Source: Narthecium ossifragum
Taxonomy: Eukaryota; Streptophyta; Magnoliopsida; Dioscoreales; Nartheciaceae
Direction: 5' to 3'
Assembly: GCA_963920575.1 (NCBI GenBank)
Contig: OY986965.1
Location: 20,502,929 to 20,566,928, forward strand
DNA: 64,000 nt
The notes under the pieces are model-generated. The model saw only the letters and a list, made by a program, of their open reading frames with translations, was not told where the DNA came from and did not search any database. Numbering within the stretch: position 1 is the first letter of the stretch; each line of letters starts with the position of its first letter. Positions 24,232 through 35,700 of this stretch are shown in pieces. Both the position numbers and the translations under genes were made by a program.

Positions 24232-26169
24232 AAGAAATAAACCCACTCGTGGATTTTGTATCATTGGAGTCCGAGATCCAGTTTGCACCATAGTCGACCT
24301 TGCTATGCAAGTCTGCTTGGATGATTTCCAAGACACTGCTGCACCTCCAATCATAAAAATAAACCCACTCGTGGATTTTGTATCATTGGAGTCCGAGATC
24401 CAGTTTGCATCTGAATATCCTTCAAGCACAGCTGGATACCTCGTATACTGCAATCCATAATTGGTTGTGTACCTTAAATATCTAAGGACTCTGATCAATG
24501 CCTTTCAATGATCCGTACTAAGATTGCTTGTGTATCTACTCAGCTTATTTACTGAGTTGGCAATATCCGATCGTGTACAGTTCATGATATACATCAAACT
24601 GCCTATGACCCTGGAATATTCCAATTGTTGTGCACCTTCACCATGATGTTTCTTTAGATGTGAGTTAACATCTATCGGTGTCCTGGCTACAGCATCACTA
24701 CCTTTATCAAATATATTAAGAATTTTCTTAATATAATGATCTTGAGATAAAGTGTAGCCATCAGATGTCTTGGTAATTTTCATACCAAGTATCACATCAG
24801 CGATACCCAAATCCTTCATATCAAAATTTCGTGACAACATGCTCTTAGTAGTTTTAATGATGTTATCATTGCTACCAATAATGATCATGTCATCTACATA
24901 AAGCCATAGGATTATATATTCCTTTTCATCACCTTTTATGTAAACGCATTTATCACACTCATTTATGTGAAATCCGTTTGTCAGCATTACATGATCAAAC
25001 TTTTCATGCCACTGCTTAGGTGCTTGTTTTAATCCATACAAAGGCTTAATAAGTCGACAGAATTTCTTCTCTTTACCAGGAACCACAAACCCCTCGGGTT
25101 GTTCCATGTAGATTTCTTCTTCCAGATCACTGTTTAGGAACGCTGTCTTTACATCCATTTGATGTATATCCAGATTGTTTAAAGCCGCAAAGGCGATAAT
25201 TATTCTGATTGACGTTTTCCTAGTGACTGGAGAATAGGTGTCAAAATAATCCACCCCTTCGGTTTGCTTGAAACCCTTGACTACAAGCCTTGCCTTGTAT
25301 TTGTCAACTGTTCCATCTGCTTTCATTTTCTTTCTGAAAACCCACTTGTAATCCAAAGGTTTACAACCTGGTGGTAAATCAACCAGTTCCCAAGTATGGT
25401 TCTGCATGATGGAATCAATTTCACTTTTCACTGCTTCCTTCCATAAAGGAGCATCTGGAGTTGACATTGCCTCCTTGAATGTCTGAGGGTCATTTTCTAA
25501 CAAATATGTTAGAAAGTCTGGGTCGAAGGAAGTTTCCGTTCTAACCCTCTTACTCCGTTTAGGTTCCTCCACCTCTTCATGAACTGAGGACCCTTGAGTT
25601 CTTTCTTCTCCGATGTTCTCATAAGATCTCTCACTAACCTCTGTTGTAGGAGAAGACTTGTAAGGGAATACGTTTTCGAAGAACGAGGCATCCCTAGCCT
25701 CTAAGACAGTGTTCACATGTACTTCAGGATTATCCGATTTATTAACCAAGAATCGGTAAGCACTACTATCCTGTGCATATCCTATGAACACACAGTCTAC
25801 CGTTTTTGGCCCTATCTTAGTTCGTTTCGGAACTGAAATTGGAACCTTAGCTAGACAGCCCCAAACCCTTATGAACTTGTAACTAGGCGCACGGCCTTTC
25901 CACAATTCATAAGATGTCTTGTCTAACTTTTTGTGCGGTAGTCTATTCAACACATGATTTGTTGAAAGTATCGCTTCCCCCCACATGTTGTGAGGTAAGC
26001 CTGAACTTATAAGCATGACATTCATCATTTCCTTTAACGTCCTATTCTTCCGTTCTGCTATTCCATTTTGTTCTGGAGAATAGGACGCTGTAGTCTGATG
26101 AATGATGCCATTTTCAGCACAAATTTGGGCAAAAGGTGACTCATACTCACCTCCCCTGTCACTTCTGAG
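24154..26169 (-). pseudogene. Ty1-copia polyprotein relic: integrase C-terminal half, reverse transcriptase, RNase H
   Basis: Minus strand. About 26169-25700 gives the integrase core end and C-terminal part (LRSDRGGEYESP, YSPEQNGIAERKNRTL, then VFIGYA). 25450-24870 is the reverse transcriptase (WVFRKKMKADG, KARLVVKGF, DVKTAFLNSDLEEEIYM, LYVDDMIIIG). The RNase H region at 24498-24250 has [15 protein letters not shown], and SWKSSKQ. A TGA replaces the expected Trp codon between DH and KALIRVLRY (about 24502-24504). About 54 bp of RNase H (24357-24411) is duplicated out of frame at 24237-24291. Gag, protease and the integrase N terminus are missing. Non-functional. Confidence 0.93.
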
Positions 26170-26175
26170 GGCTGG

Positions 26176-26832
26176 AAATGGTCCTATTTATAGGCTAAGG
26201 GAGGAAGCTGATCAGCCATTAGGGGAGATGGAAAGGCATGCCTCGTCAGCAAAAACCAGCCAATAGTAGACTGCCAAGTCATCTGGAAGCTGACCAGCCA
26301 AGAGTCAGATTTGAATCAATTCTCCTGAAATCGAAACTGACTCAATCAATTGCACAGAAGCCAAAGAGTCATAACTGACTCAACCAATTAATCTGAAGCC
26401 CAAGAGTCGGACCAGATCTATTCTCAAGAGGTAACTGACTCAGCCCATTAATTATGGGTAGCCCAAGAGTCAGATCCAATTAACTCATCTGAACCGTTTC
26501 GGAAGTTGAAAAGGTTCAGTGAATCCGAGCTGACTCGACCAGCTCTTGTGTGTAGCAAAAAGGACACCCACCACACACGAGCACGACCGGCGGGCGGCGG
26601 CGGCGGCGCGCGCGTGTGGGTGTTCCACCTTTAGTCCTCACATGTGTTCAAAGCCTAAAGGCTCAAAATTCTATATAAACAAGTGAAAGTTTTCTTCCAC
26701 TCCTAATATGGGACTAAACTATTTTACACACATGGGCTTTCCACCTTTTGGCTATTTTATTAATGGGCTCTCTTCAAGGCCCATTTGATTCAACTCATGT
26801 TAAGCCCAACTCAATTAGACCTTAATCCAACA
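26176..26832 (-). mobile_element. U3 part of the copia 5' LTR, fused directly to integrase
   Basis: Read on the minus strand it starts TGTTGGATTAAGG at 26832. A first TATA-like TTTATATAGA lies at about 26670-26680 and a stronger CCTATAAATAGGACC at 26183-26197, after which integrase coding begins within about 15-25 bp. The rest of the LTR, primer-binding site, gag and protease are deleted. The U3 has at least six TGACTC/GAGTCA motifs (26270-26545). I found no 3' LTR, and no target duplication. Confidence 0.65.
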
Positions 26833-27431
26833 AATTTTGTTAATGATTTAAACTGTCGGATAAGATTCAAATAGATATAGACCGTTGGTATAATATCACG
26901 AGAAAAGTTGCGGCAGGAGGGAAGCAAAATGTCCCGATAACACGCATGAAATGCATATTCTCATAATTACTCGTTAGCACCATTTATGGTTAGCCATTTG
27001 GCTAAATTTTTTTAAAAAAAATAATTATTAGCACCATAACACAATGACGGCATTAATGTGAAACAAAAACCGTTGTAGGGGGCCCAATTTATTCTCTCGC
27101 ACATGTTTGACTTTCTTAACCACCTATGTACCTGTTCTAGTTGTTTTATATACTAAAGAAGGCGTGGGATGGAAGTGATACTCGTAACACAAGCTGTATA
27201 TTCATACTAAAACGGCAGTGGGCCCGCCGAGAAGAGACAATTCCAATGAGCTCCCGGAAAAAAGAAAAGTCTAGATTCCTTTTAAAAACACTGGAGATGC
27301 TCATGCTACCGTTGAATCGTAACTCGTAAGTCCTCGCCAACAAAATATGTCAAAACCGCTAACAAGGCCAAAGAAATCATTACTATTTTTAATCCCAATG
27401 GTAGACAATTATTTTAAATCAGAAATGATTT

Positions 27432-27623
27432 GCGCACATGTTTACGTGACATGTGCATTTTACACTATCGATAGTAGACTACCGATAGACATGTATATGA
27501 ATCGATATCAAACCTATTAGTAGTGGGGTACAGATAGGTTGTATATGCCTATCGGTAGACCACTATCGATAAACATGTATTCAGAATCGGTAATGTGAGA
27601 TGCACACGTCACGTGTGTGCATC
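27432..27623. mobile_element. Palindromic MITE-like element with CACGTG ends
   Basis: The left arm (GCACATGTTTACGTGACATG...TATCGATAGTAGACTACCGATAG) is mirrored by the right arm (CTATCGGTAGACCACTATCGATA...GCACACGTCACGTGTGTGC). The unit is imperfectly inverted over about 190 bp. There is no coding capacity and no target duplication was settled. The CACGTG at 27609-27614 is a potential bZIP/bHLH G-box in the ABCA1 promoter. Confidence 0.55.
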
Positions 27624-27690
27624 AATCACGACTCATTTTAAATTCCAGAATCCTAAGCTCCATTTATTCCAAAAAATATATTTACATATA

Positions 27691-27714
27691 TGCCAAGTGG
27701 CACGGGCCCACTAG
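27691..27714 (+). mobile_element. Helitron-type 3' terminus
   Basis: TGCCAAGTGGCA forms a short hairpin, followed by CGGGCCCA and CTAG, then host T. This is the hairpin-plus-CTRR|T pattern of Helitron 3' ends. No matching 5' TC end was identified upstream, so the element length is unknown. Confidence 0.4.
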
Positions 27715-28059
27715 TACGTTAAAGGCCACCTTCAGTTCGTCATCGGACGGTGGTCAGTAGCATCCCTTTCAATGCTGGCGTTCCGTTGTTGATATTTTTT
27801 CACCGGCGGCGGCCGGTCGGTCGGTCCTTAAAAGAGGTGAGAGGGATGCCGGCCGGTGCCAGCCCTGGGCTGACCACTCGTCGCTTTTGAAGCACAGCCA
27901 ATCCGGTACCTCGTTTGAACCATTCCACACTCTCTTTCTCTCTCCTCCTTCAATAGTTTTAATATAGTCTCATCTCGTCTCATCATATGCGTCACCTCGT
28001 CGAAGTTGAAACCCGCATAGAAGAGAGAGGGAGGAAGGGAGGGAGGCGAAGGGGGCGGG

Positions 28060-31000
28060 ATGGGGAATTCTTGGCGGCAGCTCAAGGTGATGCTCCGCAA
28101 GAACTGGCTGCTTAAAATCCGGCATCCCCTCATCACCCTCGCGGAGGTATTCGATCGTCACTCACCCCTGCTCGTTTTCCGACGAGAAAGAGCCGTTTTG
28201 GAATTGGGACGATTCTTGTTTCGTTCGTTGATCGCTGCCTTTTTTTATCATGGTTCTTGATGACTTTTTTAGATTCTGCTGCCGACGATTGTTATGTTGA
28301 TGCTCATCGCCGTGAGGACTCAAGTCGATACTGAAGTGCACCCAGTGCAATTGTATGTCGACTAAACTTATCTCGATCTTGAGTTTATTGTGTTCTTGGA
28401 GTAGGGTTTTTTTGGGACTATTGTCGTGGAATCGTGCAGGTATATTAGGGAGGGCTATTATGTCGAGGTGGGGAAGAGTGAGATATCTCCTAGCTTTGAC
28501 AGTATACTTCAATGGATGCTTGCCAATGGAGAGTATCTGGCATTTGCTCCTGATACAGAGGAGACGAGGATGATGCTGGAAGTGTTGTCTTTGAAGTTTC
28601 CTCTTTTGCAGGTATTGTGACAGGCTTATCATTTCAGAGACATTTATTGTGTTCAGCCTTTTGGTCGTTATTTGGAGCGTATTTAGTTCTATCATAATTT
28701 TATGCACAACTACTCACTTGTAAATGCTCATCGCGTCTCAAATTTTATGTCGCTGAAACTTTTGGTCTTATAAACTTTTCTGGTATATTTGGTCCTGCCA
28801 GAATGAAATATTAATGCTAAGTTGATACTAGAAGGAAATATTAGTAGCTTTGCAGCTCACTTGCGAATGCCGAGTATCGTAAAGCTTAGAGTTCATGATA
28901 TTATAGCATAGAGATAATGTTGTTGCTTCACCAACTTCTGTTGCTTGGCCAATATAGGAGGTAATAGTTGTCATTTTTCTATTATTCACAGAATGCAGGA
29001 TAATGCCCTACTTTCTATCAAGTTATCACACTACAGGTATAGCTAGAAAAATGAACTATAAGATAACTTGGTGTCTGGATAGTTGTACAGCACAGTCGCT
29101 TTTTTACAGAAAAATATTATGTGACAAGAATGAAATGTCTAAATGATTAACAATCTCTGCATGTAGCTTTTATTTCTGATGCTTGGGATTATTGTGTTTT
29201 ACATCGCTACTTGCTTTTATTTATCATTTTGATCTTTGCTTTCTTTTATCATTGTAGATGGTTGGAAAAGTCTATAAAGATGAGTCAGAGCTTGAAACAT
29301 ACATAAGATCTGATCTTTATGGTGTCAATGATTTAACCAAGTAAGTCATTTCCTATTTGCATGTTTTTTCCAAAGCTCTATTGTTCCATAACTAAGTAGC
29401 AGGATTTGTCACACCAATGCTACTATGATACTCTGCTAGTAATCTACTTATCAACAAATTGAACACAAATTTTGAGTCTAATGCATCTGTTGTGCATATG
29501 GTACAATAGATGTATAAGATGCAATGATCCTAGAAGTTATACTTGTTAATCATTTGCTCTGTAGTGGATAAATGGTACTGCGTTACTTGGCCAATTTCAT
29601 TTCCAAGCTTTTATGCTTGTGCTTTAGTCCAACCAAAGGGAGCCATCCGAATCCAGTATAGTCTTCACTTACTAAACTAGTCCATCTATCAAATATCACT
29701 GCGAGTAATTTGTTAATAAGGATCTTGAAGTGACCGGATCCAGTATCCAAATCTTTTTTCACATGGTCTACCTTTAGTGGAATTGATGTAAAGAATTATA
29801 GTCTCACGGTGACACTGGAAAGATAAGAGTATTCTATATTAAGTGGTTGGCGAAATATGACTGCAGAAGAAATAAGGCAGAGGAAGCAGGGACTATTTTT
29901 TGAGCCATTTTAGTTTGCTCTTGGTAACTAAAGGTGGGAAATCTGCTTGAAAAAATGGAGGAATACTCTATGGCCAGTGGATTTGGTGGATTCTTTATGA
30001 TAAAATTCTGTCTTCCAACATCCTCTGTCTGTAGCATTAATAGGGGAAAGAATAACACTGCGAGATTGCAATGGAAAATTTCTCCAATTAGATCCGACTT
30101 TATGCCTAGCAGATACCTTGGCTCTTCGTGATAGACTCTAGAGTTTGGATATGTGCGCTTTCAGCTTCTGGTTGGATAGAATAAAACTTAGAAGAAAGCC
30201 TTCTTCATTAGAGCATCTATCTCTCTACTTTTTTTTGTCAAAATGCAAGGACCCCTAAAGTGGAAGATGATGCTTACTCAAATTCAATATCCCTTATTAT
30301 GTCCTCTCGTGCAGGATAATCTATCTTCAAACTCCATGGCCAAGTGGGAATGGAGTTCTAAATTCCCTTTTTTCTCACATATAACAGCTGGTCGACTTTG
30401 AGCTAAACTATTGGTGTCAGAACTATTAGTCTGTGAGCTAAAAATCTTGCATCTATCTTCTTTTATCAAAGACGACTAATTTGCCATATTTCCTCCACTT
30501 GTGATTTGTGAAGAAAACTTGTTACCACATCTAGTGATTGTAGTGTGATTGGATTTGATCATTCAAACTTTCACAACAATTTAGTCTTCACAGGTGGTTC
30601 CTTAAGCTTATATACTCTATTGGAAACAAGATAGCATCTCAAGGGAACAGTAGTGAGTCGTGTGCTCTCTCCTTATCGCCAGCAATTGCTGGAAGATGGC
30701 TTCGCTGACAATGTTGGTCCTACAGGCCAGCTCATTGACAAAGCTTGAATCACCAAGATCTTTGATGCATCAATATGTGGTTGCCTCCACAATACTACCT
30801 TTTGAGCTATTGGTTTAGAATGTTCTCACTTCAGAAATTGTGTTAGGAGACCCTACTCCCTGTTTCTACTTTCTTTTTCTATCCTTTTGCATACTCTTGT
30901 TCTCACTTCTTCTCGGATTTGATGGCATTCAAGATTTTTTGCTGCTGGAATGTCTTTGGTCCTTCATGGACTAGACTCCAGACTCTAGACTCTAGAGCTA

Positions 31001-32729
31001 GTACATTATGTATTTGATTCTTGTTTCTTGCATCTGAAGGGCAACAACATAATCATGCTTTAAGATTTATCCCATGTTCATCTTCTTTCGGATGGATGTG
31101 CTTTGGAGATTATCATGTTCTAATTTTGCTGCAGGCTGACCCTTAATTTGGTTATTCTGAAGGGATAATTTGATTGTTATTTTTGCAATCTAATACTCCT
31201 TTTACTGCATGCAGGAATTTAACAAACCCCAAGATCAAAGGAGCAGTAGTTTTTCATGAACAAGGTCCTCAAACATACGACTATAGCATACGTCTTAATC
31301 ACACTTGGGCTTTTTCAGGCTTTCCTGATCTCAAAACCATCATGGATGTCAATGGGGCATATCTTGATGATTTGGTACTAGGTGTGGATATGGTACCAAC
31401 TCGACAATATGGATTTAGTGGATTTTTGACTGTACGGTCTCTTCTCTTTGCCTTTACTTGGTTTGCATTTATACATAGTAAAAAAATTGCAATATGATTT
31501 GGGAGTTTAGTTTTATGAGAATTAGTTGCTATCCATTAGACTTATTCTTCTGGTTTTGATGCACTTTTCTCTGCAAAGAATATCGTACTTGTTTCGGGCT
31601 ACTATAATAAATTTTCCTTTCGACTTGTTGCCATTGCATTCAGTCTGTTTCGTGTTACTGGATTTGGTCTTGCACATGTTGATTCTTTTGATTCTTCTTA
31701 TTTTTCATAAACTGAAATTTGTTTAGGGGTTTTTGAGCGAGTAAGCAGTTTTTTAAGTTCCCCATTTTCAGTACAGGCAGAATGGTAGATTTTCTACTTC
31801 TCCATAGTTTAGATGGAGCATACTGCCTCGTGACGTTGTCTGAAATTAGTGGGGTTAATTTCATATAATTTGGTGCATTTTTTTTCCTGATGCTAATCTC
31901 ATAATAGACTCCTTTGGATCTTGCCTTTAAAATTTCAGTCATTTTTACTGCAGTTGCAGCAGGTGCTAGATTCATTCATTATACTTCTTGGACAACAAAA
32001 TCAAAATGATGTCGTCTCTGGGACAGTTCTGCCTACATTACAATCTTCTGGAAATCAATATCATGTAAATCATTCGTGGACACAGTTCATCCCTGAAAAC
32101 ATTAGGATTGCCCCATTTCCAACTCGAGAATACACAGATGATGATTTCCAATACATTGTAAAGAAGGTCATGGGAATGCTGTGAGTATAGTCTATTTGAG
32201 TTGGCTATTTATCTTCTTTCATCGCATAGATGGACCATAGAATTGCTTATCTAATGGCAATGAGGCGATGGTAACTTGAAACTCTGACATATTGCTCACA
32301 CTCTTTCCTGTTGATGTTCACCTGGCATTTTCCATTTGCCATCACTGGTGATTTGTGAGCTAGCTAATCTGCAAGATATAGCCTAATCACGTCGATAATA
32401 TGACAAGCATAATCTTAGCTTGAGCAATATACCTGGTAACTTTATTTGGTTGAATCTTGTTTTCTGGACATGCAGATATTTGCTGGGCTTTCTTTACCCG
32501 ATTTCTCGCCTTTTAAGCTATTCTGTATTTGAGAAGGTATCCTGGCACATGGACTTTATGCTTTATTGAGTTTGGCATCCTCCTCTTAGACTGTCATGTG
32601 TTTTCATGGTGAATTATTTCACCAGCTATTTTAATTTTTCAGGAGCAAAAAATTAAAGAAGGCCTGCATATGATGGGCCTCAAAGATGAGATATTTCACC
32701 TATCTTGGTTCATCACATATGCAGTACAG
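28060..32729 (+). other. ABCA1: ABCA1 exons 1-8: TM1 and first extracellular loop
   Basis: Exon 1 encodes 29 residues with [11 protein letters not shown] just before the membrane. Exon 2 gives TM1 ([14 protein letters not shown]). Exons 3-6 encode the loop with conserved [36 protein letters not shown] and [13 protein letters not shown]. Exons 7-8 enter TM2-3 ([28 protein letters not shown]). Exon phases are continuous. No frameshift and no missing exon compared with the Arabidopsis protein as I recall it. The largest intron here (29341-31214) contains no recognised element. Confidence 0.92.
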
Positions 32730-35700
32730 GTAGCAACTACCTACAAAAGCATTCTGGTGTTAGTCTTGAACATAATCTATTCTAATTAATCCCTGCCCTC
32801 ATGAGTTGTCTCGAACACAATGTTTCGTTTGCCTATAAGTTGAATGTTTTCATGCTAGTTGTGATGGCAACGCCAAAAATCTCGTAATTGGTTGTAAGAT
32901 ATTCTTGTCTGCATCTTTTTCGGTGTAATGCAAGTTGCATCTGAGATGTGTGTAGTACAGAGGTTGAAGAGAACTAGTGGCATCCAGAGGAAACATTTCC
33001 TGTTTGGAACGCCGGAGATTATGGTAGAATACCCGAATGTAGATTTATTAAATGTTATCATGCCAAGCAAGAAATTGTAAGTCTCTCCTTTTCGCAGTAT
33101 GTTTACATGCTCCTAAAGATGAATTTGTATGCTATTGAGTTTATTGCTAAAGCGTATCCATGGCCAGGAGTCAAAGTGCTGGGTGCATAAACATGAACAT
33201 GATCTGATGTGTATGTTCTGAAATCATGGATGGCGAATACCTTACAAAAATTAAACGAAAAGCCACATACTAATTACATCTAGAGAGGTCTGTACTCCCT
33301 AGTGTAGGTGGAAATTGTTGAATAATGCTATAGAAAGCTTGAAGACAAGTGCTGTTGCTATTGTCCGGTAAGGGCCTAGGTTCTTGTGCAGGTTCATCAT
33401 ATCCATTGAACTTATCATATCGTGATGACAATTAGGTGGCATGGGCGTCACATGTCATAGTATTCTCTGGATTGCAAATTTCTTTAAAGATTTCTTTTAC
33501 ATGCACTTTATATTAGTGGCTTACACTACCTGTATGCAGGTTTACTGGAGTTTCCCGAGTCTTAGAAGTTATAGCCAATCAAAACAATGTATCTGTTCAT
33601 GTTCATATCTAATGATAACTAGTATTTGCAGAATCATGTGGGATTCAGTATTTTACTATGATATACTTGAGAAGTATGTAAGTAATTAAAGGTAGGGAAG
33701 GAAAGTTTATCTTTTTCCATGCATTCACCAAGTTTTATAGCATTAAAGTCATGGATTTACATATGTACCGGCCGGTATTTTCCGACCCGATGACTAATTG
33801 GGTCGGTTTTTCCCCGATATCGTATATGGGGGAACCGATAGGGTACTGACCGGGATGCATACTTATCGCCCGATACCGACCGAAATCTGACTTTATCGGT
33901 CGGTTGTTTTCGGTCAAAAACTTATGAAATAGGATGATATCTCAATTATTTCAGCCTAGATTCCTTCATAATAATGGATCTGGATATAGATAAGAAGAAG
34001 ATTTAGATTTAGATTCAGATAGATATAGATATAGAGATAGATAGAGATAGATAATGATAAACGATAAAGATAAAAGATAAAAGATAAAAGATAAAAGATA
34101 AAAGATAAAAGATAAAAGATAAAAGATAAAAGATAAAAGATAAAAGATAAAAGATAAAAGATAAAAGATAAAAGATAAAAGATAAAAGATAAAAGATAAA
34201 AGATAAAAGATAAAAGATAAAAGATAAAAGATAAAAGATATGAGATTGAGAGATTGAGAGATTGCGAGATTGAGATTGAGACATTGAGACATTGAGAGAT
34301 TGAGATTGAGATTGGATAATGATACCGATACTGATATTGATAAGATAAAGATATTGATTGAGATTGAGATAATTAAAAAAGACCGGCACGGTGGCTTACC
34401 AGTCCAGTACACATCGTACCGCCGGTACGTACTGTGCCCGTAGGTTGCCGGTATGGTGCGTACCAACGGCGCGGCAATCCTTGATTCAAGTGAATTTTAT
34501 TCCTAATGTGGAGGGATTAATCTTGGGAATCATCTCTCATGATCTTTAAATTCCAGTTGGGCAGAAAATGATTGGGATAGATACGGAGAGGCGTGAGAAG
34601 TAACTTGATAATGGAAAGAGGAACTTATGAATGGAGGAGAGGCCTCAAACTTTATCTTGATTTCATTGATTCTAAGTCTTGGAATTGCTCAAAAAATTTG
34701 CTAAATTTGGGCTGATGATTTTGAAAAGAATGTAATATAATTTTTTTTTTGGCACATCTCTTGCAATAGTTGTGATACTTGTATTAATCAGTTTAAACTT
34801 TGGCTCAATTTTGACCACCAAAACAATCGAACTCAAGAAAACTTAATACAAGTTTGAAGGCTCTAAGTTAGTTTCAAAGAGAATGTCAGACTGTATGCAA
34901 TGATATATGGCTCTCAAATTTCTAATTAACATACTTTATTCTTCGGGCAACAAGGAAAACTGCTAAAAAAAAAACTCATAGTTTAAATCCTGTTTTAACT
35001 TCTACACATAGCAGCTCTACAATGATAATGTTTCGGAGACATGTGGAATATAAGTTGTTTTACCTTTTTAGTCTGTGCATTTAGTATGATCTTCTTTTGG
35101 TAGCATTTAATATCATGTAGGCAATTCTTTTGCTATGCATTATACATGAAGCAAGTACTCTGCCCCTAGCTTTTAGTGTTTCCAGTAATGTGGTACATGA
35201 TTTTCGCTTTCATCTTCTATGGCCTGTTTATCTTACTGTGTTTTCTGCATGGTATAGCCCATATTCTAAATTAAAATGCAGCTGTGCATAATTCGTGTGA
35301 ATTTGCTTTTTCTTTGTGGTCCATGCAATCTTTATATTTCTATCTTCATTGGGTTTCTTTCTGATGAGTTCTCATTAACGATGATTTGGTTTTCATGCAG
35401 TTTATGATTTCTTCTGCAATCATTACCGCATGCACAATGAGCAGCCTTTTCTTGTATAGCGATAAATCACTGGTCTTCTCCTACTTTTTTCTGTTTGGTT
35501 TAAGTGCGCTTATGCTTTCCTTTATGATCTCAACATTCTTTTCACGAGCAAAGACAGCTGTGGCTGTGGGCACACTCTCCTTTTTAGGAGCTTTCTTCCC
35601 TTACTACACAGTTCATGATCCTGCTGTCCCTATGTTAGTATCCTTTCTCTGACATCTGTAATTATATAAGCACGGGAAAATTTATTTTGGGCTTCCTACT

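Larger units (their letters stand above)
26833..28059 (+). promoter_or_regulatory. ABCA1 upstream region and 5' leader
   Basis: About 1.2 kb between the copia LTR and the ABCA1 start codon. It holds a palindromic MITE-like unit (27432-27623) with CACGTG and a Helitron-type 3' end (27691-27714). A GGCGGCGGCCGG and GAGAGAGGGAGG-rich leader lies just before the ATG (28005-28059). No unambiguous TATA box was found; the transcription start is unknown. Confidence 0.5.

Noticed and set aside
28162..28707. 181-codon minus-strand ORF
   Set aside because: Antisense to ABCA1 exons 2-3, whose sense frame is clearly conserved.
33966..34466. 166-codon minus-strand ORF with FYLLSFI repeats
   Set aside because: Direct translation of the ATAAAAG microsatellite; length not divisible by three makes it read alike in all frames.
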